Positions 34,867-46,400 of a DNA stretch of 64,000 bases are shown piece after piece; within the stretch, counting starts at the first letter, position 1; each line of letters begins with the position of its first letter. Below the pieces are notes generated by a model. The model worked only from the letters and a program-made list of their open reading frames with translations. It ran no database searches and was not told the DNA's origin. This DNA is from Arcuatula senhousia (lineage: Eukaryota; Mollusca; Bivalvia; Mytilida; Mytilidae). The stretch spans positions 44,651,717 to 44,715,716 of the forward strand of contig OZ020305.1 of assembly GCA_963971305.1 (NCBI GenBank), given 5' to 3'. A program made the translations under genes and the position numbers.

Positions 34867-35760
34867 TTAAAGGAAAGATGATACCGTATGCATTTGTTCA
34901 GCATTTGATGCATTTGATGTCATACTTGTTGAAACAATTGTTGATGGGAACTTGCCAAGAAATTCGACATTGGAACACTCATTTTTCAATTTCAATCGAA
35001 TTTGCACCACATTATCGGAAACTTTACATGGACGTTTGGGCCTCTCTGGTCCGTAAATAGAAACAGCCTCTTCAAGAGCAGTCTTAGATAAGTCTGTGTT
35101 TCTAGATACCATAAAAACACTGGTAAAATCAGGACGCCAACATTCAGGACTTCCATTTCTGACAAACACTGAGGCAGATATCTTTCGGGTAATTCCTCAC
35201 GAAGACCACGAAGGGGGCATTTGAATTCTATACCCATCACATCTTCAATTTCACCACTGTCATTTTGTTTCCTTAAACTCCCATCCGGGGAAACTACCAT
35301 AAATGTCTCTTCATTGAGTTGAACCCGCATACAGCCCTCTTCATAATATATCAAGCCTGGAAACAAAACTGGTAGAATTATAGAGACCAGTGTACTCACA
35401 GCATTAATCTCGTTTTCACTCCCATGCTTAAGCGCATTTTGGAGGTCATCTGATTTTTCTTTCTCTGGAAGCTTGCAAATAACACGATCAAAATGTTCTT
35501 GTCGTCTCTTTAGACCATCTAATCCAAGTGCAGTATATATTGAGCTTCCAGTTATTTTACATTCACGTCTTATCTGTAACCATTGTTCGGAGCGCTGCTT
35601 TACATGACGAGGGTCATCAGTGGCGCTTTCAACAAGCTCATGGTAATTAGTACAGTAATCCAGATCAACTTGCTTCCCTTACACAAAAAGGGCATCTGAT
35701 TTTTGAAATAAGGATATGTGAAAGCAAATATCTTCAATCAGATTCTCGTAGGTATTGAGG
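34867..35760 (-). pseudogene. YqaJ/lambda-exonuclease-like nuclease domain, one stop and one frameshift
   Basis: The domain belongs to the PD-(D/E)xK nuclease fold used by lambda exonuclease and YqaJ recombinases to resect DNA. Read on the minus strand: RSEQWLQIRRECKITGSS at about 35,600, ALKHGSENEINA at about 35,410 (acidic motif), VVSPDGS at about 35,290 (metal-binding Asp) and GIEFKCP at about 35,220 (the ExK motif), then LPERYLPQCLSEMEVL. All catalytic elements are therefore present. A TAA lies just before the GKQVDLDYC segment (about 35,680) and a frameshift near 35,125 moves the rest (RPDFTSVFMVSRNTDLSK) into another frame, so the copy is dead. Confidence 0.75.
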
Positions 35761-35845
35761 AATGAATCTAAGTCATATAGATAAGCATTTATCGAACTTA
35801 TGACGTAAACGTACTGACCATGTCGCCAATCAGAACCTGATTTTT

Positions 35846-36886
35846 CTATAAACTTGCATCATTATCATTTTCATATTTTAATTCTTTTTCGATGGATTCG
35901 ATTATTTGTAAATATTGTTCTTTTTCACTACGCTTGTCTTTGAGTGATTTACCCTTTTCAAACCCAAGCAAATCAACATCACCAGCGTTTTCTGTAAGGC
36001 CGTGTTTAAGTTTTTTTCCATCAAAAGTGAGGCACGCAGAAGTGTTTTCAAGAGCCTTTGCAATCTGTTTCAGTACGTCATGAAATATCCCAGGTTCACG
36101 AAACGTATTTTTGTCCCCATACATTGAAAAAGAACGCAGGATGTTAACATCTGGCACAGCAAAATTCAAATCAGAACTTTGTGGAGAAAACTTTCCAGGT
36201 TCACTTTCTCCACATAAAACCTGCGATGACTTTTTATATCCACTCATGTACCTTATAAATTTACCTCCAAATATCATCCAACCTAGTTTCCAGAACAACT
36301 TAGTTTCATCGCTGTACCTCATTGATGTTGTATTATCCAAGGAAAACCATTTAATGACCTCCGTCCAAAGCAAAATCGAAATATTGTTCCAAGGAAATTT
36401 ATCTGTATCAATAAGTTTGTATATTTCAGACAAAAACATTCCATGACCATGTTTTTCGAATTCGTGGATCACTTTTGGAGTCAAATCTATAATTCTTTTT
36501 GATTTTTTTTCTTTTTCGCATTCATTTTGATTGTCACTGTCATTCAAACAAGGCGCAGGGTCTAATGGTATCATTTGGTCTCAATCTTTACAATTGCCCG
36601 TTTCTTCTGGAGTTTTAAATAATTCAATTCTTGAAATTTTCATAAATGGCGATTTTGTTGGGGAATTGTTTAAAAATTTCCTGGGCGTGAAAGGAGATCC
36701 TCTTCCATGTCTATAAGGTGAAGATACACTGTGAAAAACGTTTATCCCGGGACGAAGAGATATATGTTTGGAAGGTGTTACAGTTCTCTTGACAGGTAAA
36801 AAATTTTCATCATTATTTCTACTTATTCTACGCCGTTTAACTCGATGTAAATTCAGGTTCCCCTTCTTCCTTGTCATTATTGTCAA
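35846..36886 (-). pseudogene. N-terminal segment of the YqaJ-containing element, one in-frame stop
   Basis: A basic N-terminus (MTIMTRKKGNLNLHRVKRR) is followed by one TGA at about 36,579 and continues in the same frame from MIPLDPAPCLN. The body has a helical region (FPWNNISILLWTEVIKWFSL), then FWKLGWMIFGGKFIRYMSG and SACLTFDGKKLKHGLTEN with DVDLLGFEKG. The last block (hydrophobic strand, FDGKK, a short loop, D-D-LGFE) resembles the first strands of RNase H-like P/THAP9 transposases. The single stop in an otherwise long open frame suggests fairly recent inactivation. It ends at 35,846 by frameshift into the segment SDWRHGQYVYVISSINAYLY that leads to the YqaJ domain. Confidence 0.6.
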
Positions 36887-36999
36887 TTTTTTATTGTTTC
36901 TGATACTTCTGGAAAAAAGAAATGATCATGGCGACTTTAGATTCAAGACACAAATGAATGTGTCCATGGGACACCGACGCCTACGCCTCCTAAACAGAA

Positions 37000-37380
37000 G
37001 TAGAAGTCCGACAGATCTAATAGACAACCAGTTTTTTGTAAACCAAACTACCTTGCAAAATCATGAACGGATTCTAGGAGAAGTTTGATGGATTTTTAAA
37101 TAAAAATTTCTGTTCCCTGAATAGGGAGGAACTTGTCTAAAAGATGCTTAGGACATACTATTTGAAATAAAAACCAACCTGCAAAATTACAACTCAAATC
37201 GATAGAAGATAATGAGATGTGGAATAAGTGTGCGCGACACAACCTGCAATATACAGTTTTTAAAAGGCTTGGCCAAATTTGTAAAACGGGCATGAGTAAA
37301 ACTTAATGCCCCAGACATGTGAGCTCTAGAGTATCCTTTGTTGTCACTGGAACAGTGCCCGCCTTGCACCACGGGGAGGT
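37000..37380 (-). pseudogene. Transposase-like fragment related to 14,990-15,100
   Basis: The complement shares ggttgtgtcgcgcacactta and ttccacatctcattatc with 15,100-15,040, and a frame reading AGCVAHTYSTSHYLL parallels VGCVAYNYSTSLYRL there. It precedes the YqaJ-containing element on the same strand and may be its 5' part or a separate remnant. Confidence 0.4.
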
Positions 37381-37836
37381 ACTGGTCGGAATTTGCAAGA
37401 CTAGATTTTTGTGTGTGTGACCGATACCATTTTACAAACGCACTGTATTTTATTTGTTAAACTCGGTTTTGGTTATGTTTTTATTCATGAAAAGTTTAAA
37501 AACGGTTAAACAACCATCATAAAGTGCTATTATCTCCCGAATTATGCAATAAAAGTGAAATATTTTCAAAAAAGACATTTATTGACAAAAAAGTGTGTCC
37601 GACGTTCCTGTTCGAGATCGCAACTGTGTCGATGTGTTTGTAGAAATCGCTTGATCTCTTAACAATTTATGAGTTGACTAGCATAAATTGGTTACTGAGG
37701 AGTACGGTGGACTAGGTATCTAAGGAAATGTCATGTATTAACTTGTAGTAAATGACTAGTTCCCTACCTTGAAACGGCGATTTTTCCGCCATTTTTGTGT
37801 GAACGAATCCACGTTCGTGACGTAGTTTCTCCACCG

Positions 37837-37940
37837 TGGAAGAATCCATGGGTTTCCGAGGATGAGCGGGGTTCTTCTCTTGCTTATTCGTGATAGATGA
37901 ATGAGTAAGCGAGAGAAGAATCCATGGGTTTCTGAAGATT
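37837..37940. repeat. Foldback repeat built of the catcctcggaaaccc motif
   Basis: ggttcttctcttgcttattc and its near-complement gaatgagtaagcgagagaagaa form an imperfect stem, and the motif agaatccatgggtttc is present twice in direct orientation. A third, inverted copy is at 30,340. Confidence 0.55.
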
Positions 37941-37958
37941 AGCCTTAGATGCAATGAT

Positions 37959-38298
37959 GTGAATGTGATGAATCTCTTTGAAATTACAGAAAGAAGGAAA
38001 CGCAGTCGTGGTCCAAAGCTTTGCGATGTTACAATTAAAGGATGGCTACCGTTTGTCCAAAAACCAATAGGGATTCATCACATTCGCACTAAACTGTATT
38101 CTATACCTCTTTCAAAACTTGTTACGTTGTATAAACAATGCCGGTCTTGAAAATCCAATCACTGACCCAAATTCCAACCTTTACCGGCTGACTGTTATTG
38201 TTCTTGGTATCGGTTACAACCGCTTATTAAAACCTGTCGGAGTTCCACACGAAAATATTGGAGACAATCTTTCTTTTCACTCACTTCCCTCTTTATTT
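37959..38298 (+). pseudogene. Unrecognised coding-like fragment running into the assembly gap
   Basis: An acceptor-like site (gaaattacag at 37,979-37,988) precedes a frame with CDVTIKGWLPFVQKPIGIHH, and after a shift near 38,130 a second frame reads NNAGLENPITDPNSNLYR and VLGIGYNRLLKPVGVPHEN up to the gap. Composition is protein-like, but I do not recognise it. Confidence 0.25.
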
Positions 38299-38398
38299 NN
38301 NNNNNNNNNNNNNNNNNNNNNNNNNNNNNNNNNNNNNNNNNNNNNNNNNNNNNNNNNNNNNNNNNNNNNNNNNNNNNNNNNNNNNNNNNNNNNNNNNN
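38299..38398. other. Assembly gap of 100 N
   Basis: Exactly 100 N, the conventional placeholder length for an unknown gap. The sequence tctttattt occurs at both edges, so the two contigs may actually overlap. Confidence 0.95.
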
Positions 38399-40300
38399 TC
38401 TTTATTTATTTTTTTAGCCTAATAGCCCTCATGCGGGTTTTCCTGGTGTTTTTACGAGCAAAATTCTTAAATGCCACCAGTGTTTTAAAGTGCTTATAAT
38501 TTCAATGTTATTGGACTCACTTTGAAACTTGGCAATTTAGTTGGAAAAAGACTATTCTATGTGAATATAATTTTATTTGACCGTCCCAGGCTTTTGTAAC
38601 AGTGCTTAAATTGATATTTTTTTCTTTTGGACATATTAAATTATGTTTAAAATTTACTTTACTAAAAATTGGCATTGTAAGATTGTTTATTTTGTTTTAA
38701 TTTTATTTATTTTAATCTTTCGGTTCATTCTAATTTTGTATTGTTCATTTTAATCTCTCACATGTCAACAGATCAAAGTGACAATAAGCTAATCTACCTT
38801 TTAGTAATGTTTTGAGCTCATTTAATTGACACTTGTTCCTTTAATCATAAAAGTACTCGTAAGGATTTAATTATGTAAGATTATCTAATTCATAAAAGTA
38901 TATATTGTAAGACAAACTTAAGAAAGATAGTAAGTTTTGGATTCAGTGTTCGAACTGAAGTTTACCAAAGCCGAAATTGGAGTCAAACTTATTGACGTTT
39001 TCCATATTCGAAATTGTAATTGTGATTTATGTACATTTTGTTATTGTTGTTATATTTTTCGGACTTCACCTTAATACAAGTTAAAATCTACCAGTGTTTT
39101 ATTCAACGAAAGTTGCAGCAGTAATAATTGACAATACAAAGGTTCTCACGGTCGGCCCAAACCTCTGTCACACTTTTCTGAGGACTATTAGGTACGATGT
39201 TATGCGGTTAGCTCCCTTCAATTTTCGTTGTCCAACTGATAAAAACATAGTATTTCTTTCTAATTCTGTTGTAATGTTAATTTAAATGATAAAAAGACAA
39301 CCTTTGAATGATATGAGAGATGAAAGATTGTAGATATTGATCTAATTTTAGTTTGGAAATTCAGTGATAAAGTTGTGATTCGGCTTAGTGCAAAAAGGTG
39401 AATTTTACAGTTCTTGATGCCCTTCCGCTTTGACCCCCATAGGAGTCAATTTTAAATTAAATTTTCTAAAACGTTAAACGGTAAAAGTTTCTGATTTTAT
39501 TTTTATCAATTGATGAAAAGGCAATAAAGTTTATGTGGCCAAAATTTCTTTAGAAAAAAATGTTAATTGTTTAATTCACAAAACCAAGGAATTAGATAAA
39601 ATTCCTTGACAAAACGTTATATTGAAAATGCATTGCGAGCTAACTACCACCTCGATCGTGCCCTTTGACTTAAATTTTATGAATCATGATAACAGTTTTC
39701 CGGACCCCGGGCAGCTAGTAACCCGAATAATACAGTCGTTATATTTCGCTCGATCGTTGCAGTCGCTAGATCTGCATTAACGATCCCTGTGTTAGAGTTA
39801 GGCAGCTAGGCGTATCACCTAGCTTTTCTAGTTTTTTTTTCTTTGTCTTTAAAAATTAGGTATTACTAAATTTTATTGACCGGGTTGGTCACGGGTCAAT
39901 TATTTCGGGACTCTTCGTTTAAATCTTACCTAAAAGACCGAGAAATTTAAGCTCCGCCCAACCTTGCGAATAAAATAAAGTATTTTTTTATGCATGCTTT
40001 GGGAAAACCCAACTTATTATTGCTGATTCGTCATTTCTTGGATGTTTTAGTAAACAACTTGTTTGTTTACATGGTTGGGTTAACACGCACCTACGTCAAG
40101 AGTACAACAAGTTTATGGATTTATTGATCTTTTGTGAATTCTAAAATCATTTTACTATAACTTTCATTTCCGTTGAGAACGGTATTAGGTTATAAGTTTT
40201 TTTAAATATAATTATACAATTGTATCATATGAACAGTCTACCGTAAGAACTATTTTGTTTTGATGTAGGAATATCGCACCGTACTGCTATTCGGCGACAT
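38399..40300. other. Intergenic stretch upstream of the macroglobulin gene
   Basis: AT-rich with no supportable ORF. It contains a short hairpin (AGCTAGG...CCTAGCT, about 39,804-39,824). It may hold regulatory DNA for the gene at 40,355. Confidence 0.4.
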
Positions 40301-40304
40301 ATGG

Positions 40305-40310
40305 TATAAA
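40305..40310 (+). promoter_or_regulatory. Candidate TATA box of the macroglobulin gene
   Basis: GGTATAAATT lies 45 bases before the first ATG, which would place the start of transcription near 40,335 and leave a short leader. A ttgcag at 40,341-40,346 could instead be the acceptor of a 5' untranslated exon, in which case the promoter lies further upstream. Confidence 0.4.
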
Positions 40311-40354
40311 TTACATTTGCGCATTAATTTTGTATCATTGTTGCAGCGGCAAAG

Positions 40355-40419
40355 ATGAACGAGAAGGGAGTACGTTTCCTGATATTGTTAACCTATTTCC
40401 ATGTGGTGGCAGGTCAAAT
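40355..40419 (+). CDS. Macroglobulin exon 1: start codon and signal peptide
   Basis: The exon encodes MNEKGVRFLILLTYFHVVAG and two more residues. A hydrophobic core (LILLTYFHVV) ending in small residues fits a cleavable secretion signal. The ATG is in reasonable context (caaagATGA). The donor is gtgagt, phase 2. Confidence 0.85.
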
Positions 40420-43400
40420 GTGAGTAAAATCTTTTATATAGAAAACACTAATTGCAAAATCAATATATCAGTTCCTATGTCAACTAATTATAAAATTCAT
40501 TGAACTTGAAAAAATCTGGCCATTATCTTCAGGTTTACTCAAGACTGTTGTGTATGACAAGGGGTATGGCATTACCGGGGTGTAAAAATAATTAAAAGTT
40601 AAAACGTGTATGTGTCAAACATAAAAATTGTAACATTTCCTGTATTTTTTGTTAAAAAGACTTATTTTCTTTCTTTAACTTATAAACATTATTAGTTAGC
40701 AAATTGAGAGTACATTAATTCAGTTAGTACATTTTGTACTTAGATACATGAAATATGCATTTATTAATTAAAACTATATTAATTTTTATTTTTGAATGAG
40801 TCATAATTAAACTGTTAAATTTATTATCTCATTTATCATTTTTATATATTGCATAAACACAAGTATATTAAAATATGATCTGTTATTACTTTTCATTCAA
40901 TTAAGCATGCTTTAATAATGTATTTTTTTTCCTTAAAAACAATAGTGTTTACATTTATCAAGGAATTAAAGTACTCTCACTCCTTGCTTTTATGGCTTTT
41001 ACATTGTACAAAAATGTACATGTACATATTCATGGCAAAGAAATGAAAACTACATCTCAATTAAAGTGAAATGGTTCATTTTTTTTTTATAGCAAAGAAA
41101 TCTCTGTTCAACTCAATTACAATACTATTCAAACTGTTGAATTAACAGTCAAATGTATTAAAAGTTGCTTAAACATTTTTATAGGTTTGGATGAACAATT
41201 TTAGTTATACATGTGTACATTCATGGTTCCTCTCAAAAGAGTTTGCATTACCACTTTCACACCATGAGTATCAAATAAAACATCATACAATGGTACAGTG
41301 TACTATAGGTTTATAATGTAACTGCATCAGTCTTTTGTATTGTGCCTTTACAATTTACTGTAAATATATTAGTACAAATAGATATTGTCTAATTAACATG
41401 TACATGTATTGACGTTATTTTGTAGATTTTAGCTCTTAAATACATGTATGTTAGCAATGACCATTTATTGTAAATGTGTTTCGCTAATAAATGATGTCTT
41501 ATGTCTTAAGTATAATGTCTGAAAAATAAAATGCCACTGAGAATTCTACATTTTTGACATTTTTTTCTTACTTCAGGATTTCATGGATTTTGAAGTATTT
41601 TGTTACCCCATTATCAATGCTCATTATAAGTACATTGTAGATCTAGAGTACTTAAATTAAGACACTTGACAAACAACGACCTTGAGATAAGGAAACAATT
41701 TAAGTTAATGAGTTGGTCACATTTTATCTCAAAGGTCACCAATATCTTAAAAGCTTAAGATAAAAAAAGCTTATATTTTGTTTCTAATTACATGGTTATG
41801 TAATTCTTTGTAAAACAAAAAAACTGATAAAAATGGGATTTAAATTTGAGATCATATAAAAGCATACCAGCTTTTTTAAAAGGATTTTTTTAAATCTAGC
41901 TTTAGATACATTAAGATATTTGCAAAAAAAAATGTACACATGGTACATGTACATGTATGTGTACCAGTACATTAAACATGCACATGATAATCATATATTT
42001 AAAAATGTGGAACATAAAACATGATAAAAGACACTTAATCTTACTAAATTAATGCAATAAACATCATAAATTTTACATGATTTAAAAGTACTGATGTTCA
42101 ATGGGCATAAGAAAGCTGTTCAACTGACACAAGTAATGAATGATGCTGCATATATACACTGCCAGTAACTCATCTACTTCTTGTTTATTTAATACTTTAT
42201 ATACATTGTACAAATTAAACATGTACATTGTACAATGTAAGGGGCATATAGTGTTCGGGTCTGCTCCTCTGTCCATTCATAGGTCCGTCCCAAATGTTGT
42301 TAGATGGGGCATTATGTCTTTCTGACATTCTTGTTTAACAGCTACAATATGTACATTTTGTACATGCATGCATGTAAATAAATTTGTTATCCTGCAACCT
42401 ATTACTGGTATTTTGCATTTCACTTATAAAAAATTATACTGTATTCTATTACAATATACATGTATGGTGTACATTTGGACATGAACATTGTTGGTTTTTC
42501 CTTTGCTCACATTCCAATATAATGCTTATACAGTACACCCAGAGACTTGTGACTACTATAGTCCCAATCCGACATGTCGGAAATCATAAGTCCGACAAAT
42601 TTATGGTAGGTAATCACAGCACTGTAGTATAGCTTGAATAGAACTTTTGTCTGTTTGGCAAATTCTTATGGATTAGTCTACGCTTATAAATACTTGTGAT
42701 TGATAGCGATTAACTTTATTCTATACATTTTCATCTTTTTCAGAAATTTTCTGTTGACTGTTCCTCGACATCTATGGCAGGGTAGTAGGGAAGAGTTTTG
42801 TATGTCCTTTCATGATGATATAGATGCTTTCTACAATGTAACTATATTACTGAATGAGGAGGAACATCAGGTTGGCTATGGATATGCCAATGGTAAGTTT
42901 ATTGTCATTATAAAATAGTATATTAGAACAGGTACCAAAGACAAGGCATTAATTCTAGCTTTTTTCCAAATACACAAAAAATCTCTGGTATTTGAATCGA
43001 AGATCATTTTGTCTCAAACTGAAAGTGTTCATGATGTGTTGTAAAAGACAATTTGTTGACCATTTTGGTTTACAGTGCCATATTTTGACAGGTGGAAATG
43101 TAAAAAATTACCTTTTTTAACAAACCAAACACATATACATACATTTGTACATGTATGTACATTGTATGATGAAGGCAACAGATTTGTGCATAGTTCTCAT
43201 GCTAAAGCTGTTTTAAAAATGTTATTTTGTTTTAACATGTTCAAATGTATGATAAATGAAATACATGTATATGTCTGATTTAAACTAATCATCCCAAGTT
43301 TTGTAGGTGAAGGCAAGGTTTGTCACCCTTTTATGGTTCCTGATAAAACAGGACGAGGCAAGCTTAGATTGTGGACAGAGACAACAAAGGAATTGGAGGA

Positions 43401-46400
43401 ATTTGTCTCAACTACCATTGGATCAACTCAGGAGACGGAAATTGAGATTCATGAATCCTCACTAGAAACTTTAATCCAAACTGACAAACCGTTATATAAG
43501 CCAGGAGAAAAGGGTAATATGCGAGTGTAGCGATCTCTTTAATGTAGAAAGTCTGCAGAATTGCATGAGACTCAAAATACCATGGAAGAAAAATTGTTCT
43601 GTCAGAAACATTCAGATTTCTCAGAAGTTTTTGAAAACGGAGGGGAAATACATGTAGTAACGCATTGCCCCAAAAATATCTTGTCACCTTTGTCCAAAAA
43701 TTCAATAGAAAGGATTTTGTTTTATCTACATGAGATGAGAAAATAAATTACACTACACAAGCCCCAAAATCTACCTACATGTACAAATGTATTAAGCACC
43801 AATTCCTCGAAAAAAAGAACTCAGAAAAGCAAAAAATTATATAGGCACTCATTTTTCACCTTTATGTTACTTTTATGTCTTACTATAGAGAGAGAGAGAG
43901 TAAATTAGTATTAAAGTGACAAAAAGATCTCTTTCAACATAGTTCAAATGTACATTTGTACACATGTAAACCATAACTTCTCAATATACATGTGCATTAC
44001 ATAAGTTTCCTTTTGATTCTTATGTACAAATGTAAAAGTGTGAAATCATTTATAAGATCCTACAAAAAAATCTACCCATCACACTGCTACATTGTTTTAT
44101 ACATAAATTAAAATTGTTTTTTATTTTCACTTTGTACAAAAACAAGATAGTCATAGATCCCACAAACACTTGAAAGCTATCAGACATGGAAATGTATCAT
44201 ATATAACGTAAAAGTTTTGATAAAGAATTAATCTTATTAAGCTATTGAGGAAAATTTCCCACTTATACTCAAGAGCTTCTATGTCACTGGTCTTCTAAGA
44301 TAACATGAATGACATTGTTTTATAATGATCACTTTGGTTTAAATTTAAAGTGGACTTCCGCTCTTTATAATTTTATTGCGTAGTGCTTATATACATTAGT
44401 AGATGTATCACTTTATCAGTGGCACAGATTTTAATCTTGTATCTATTGCATTTAGGCAAATAAACTGGTACAATCCAAATAAAGAGGTATTTCTACTTTA
44501 AATAATCCTATGTCATGTATGTACTTGTAAAGGGTTGGTGTAATGGTTTAATCCTTGTTAGGAGTTGTTACTTATTAGTCAGTTTTTCATCTCTCTACAT
44601 CATCTATGGCGAATTTCAAAAATTATACAAAAGAACAAACCATAACATCGAGGGGCAGATCCAGGATTCCATTATCAGAGGGGGGGGCATAAACATTTTT
44701 TAAGTGTTTTTAAAATTTTAATCTTAGAATATTTCATCAGTTGTGATTGGCATTCTCCTTATACTACTAACATGACTAACATGGCTTATGTAAAGTTTAT
44801 CTGGGTCCTATTTTACTAAAGAACTTACAACCTATGTTCAGTCGTAAATTATATAGAATATTCAAGATCTAAGAATTATGACCTATGGGATGTTTCATGC
44901 ACCAAAGTGACCGTTCATGTAAGGACTGACAGTTTAAAAAAAAACTTGTTTAACAGTTTAATTAATTTTAGCTTTGTTTTTCCTCTTGTGTGGTAAACCA
45001 AAACTGATATCATCAATTTTTAAAAATTTCCACTAAAGAATAATTTTAGTGCAAATCCATTGTGAAATAAATTAGTAAAAGGTACATGCGTGTCTAAATA
45101 ATTAAGAACAATGCATTGAATATTATGTGCATGGTTATGGTTATGTTTATGTTCTTGTTATTCTTTTTCAGTGAAATTCCGTGCAATGACAATTAATAGA
45201 GATCTAAAGCCATGGACAGGAATGGTATGAGATAAGTGTGTTGTAGTTGCCTAAACTTGGTCATATGTTGAAGAAAAGCTAAAAAAAAAAGTACAATTCG
45301 AAAACATGATTACATTGACCACAGTGTAGTTTCAAGGAAACAAAGATTTGCTAAAATATGATATCATTTCAAGCCTTTAGATGAAATGTGGTGAGACATA
45401 ATATATTTTTATAACAGTTCTTACAAAATTTTGAAAAAATTTGTAGGTGGAATATGTGGACATATGAAGGACACAAAAACACAATTGAAATATTGAATAA
45501 AATTATTCAAATCAGAAGTGCATTTATTGCTGTTTTTCATCCCAAAGTCACAAGGAAGACTTCAATGTGAAGCAAACTTCCAAGGGAGTGGTTTGATCAG
45601 AATTCTTCTGTTAAAAATTAATTCATTTTGTTCATTTTAACCAATTATCTATATGACTTGTATTTTACAGGTTCCGCTAGTCGTTGTAAAGAATCCTGGG
45701 GATGTTAGAGTAATGCAATGGAAAGATGTGAAAAATGACAAAGGTTTGAAATCAAAGATAGAAAAGTTTAGTAGTATACATGTATCTGCAATGCATTTAT
45801 ACTGTCCATATTAGCAATAGAAACTAAACTTAAGTTGATCATAAGGCTTAGAGGTATAAAACAATTGTTTAGGTTTGAATTTAATGCATGAAAATAACCT
45901 GATTTTATGTAAATAAACAAAAGACAAAATTTTAAAGCAGATAGTAATTTTGGCGAAGTAAGAAACATAATAAGATACCCGGTAATTTAAAATGAGGCAA
46001 TACATGTATAACATAAACTCCAAAGTCCAAGGCCAGCAGACAAAACAAGGCAATACATGTATAACATTAACTCCAAAGTTCTAGGCCATCAGACGAAACA
46101 AGGCAGTACTTGAGCAGTGATTTGGACTTGGTACAGACATTGTGTTTACCATGTTTTTTTTAATGCCACAATCTCCATCTTCTATTGCAACCTTAAGAGT
46201 CCAATACTGACAAAAAACCATAGCATCCTTGTACATGTTGTAAGACATGATTGGGTGTTATAAGAGACATATTATTATTCTTTTAGTAATATGGCTAATT
46301 TCTACAATTGTATGTATTACATTCTTTATTAAAGGACTTCTAAGTTTTGAGATGCCACTATCTAAGGATCCACCTCTTGGTGAATGGAACATCGCAATAA

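Noticed and set aside
40900..43300. Many TACATGTA palindromes in the introns, considered as binding sites
   Set aside because: They are spread evenly through the AT-rich introns with no clustering or spacing. They look like a general compositional habit of this genome.
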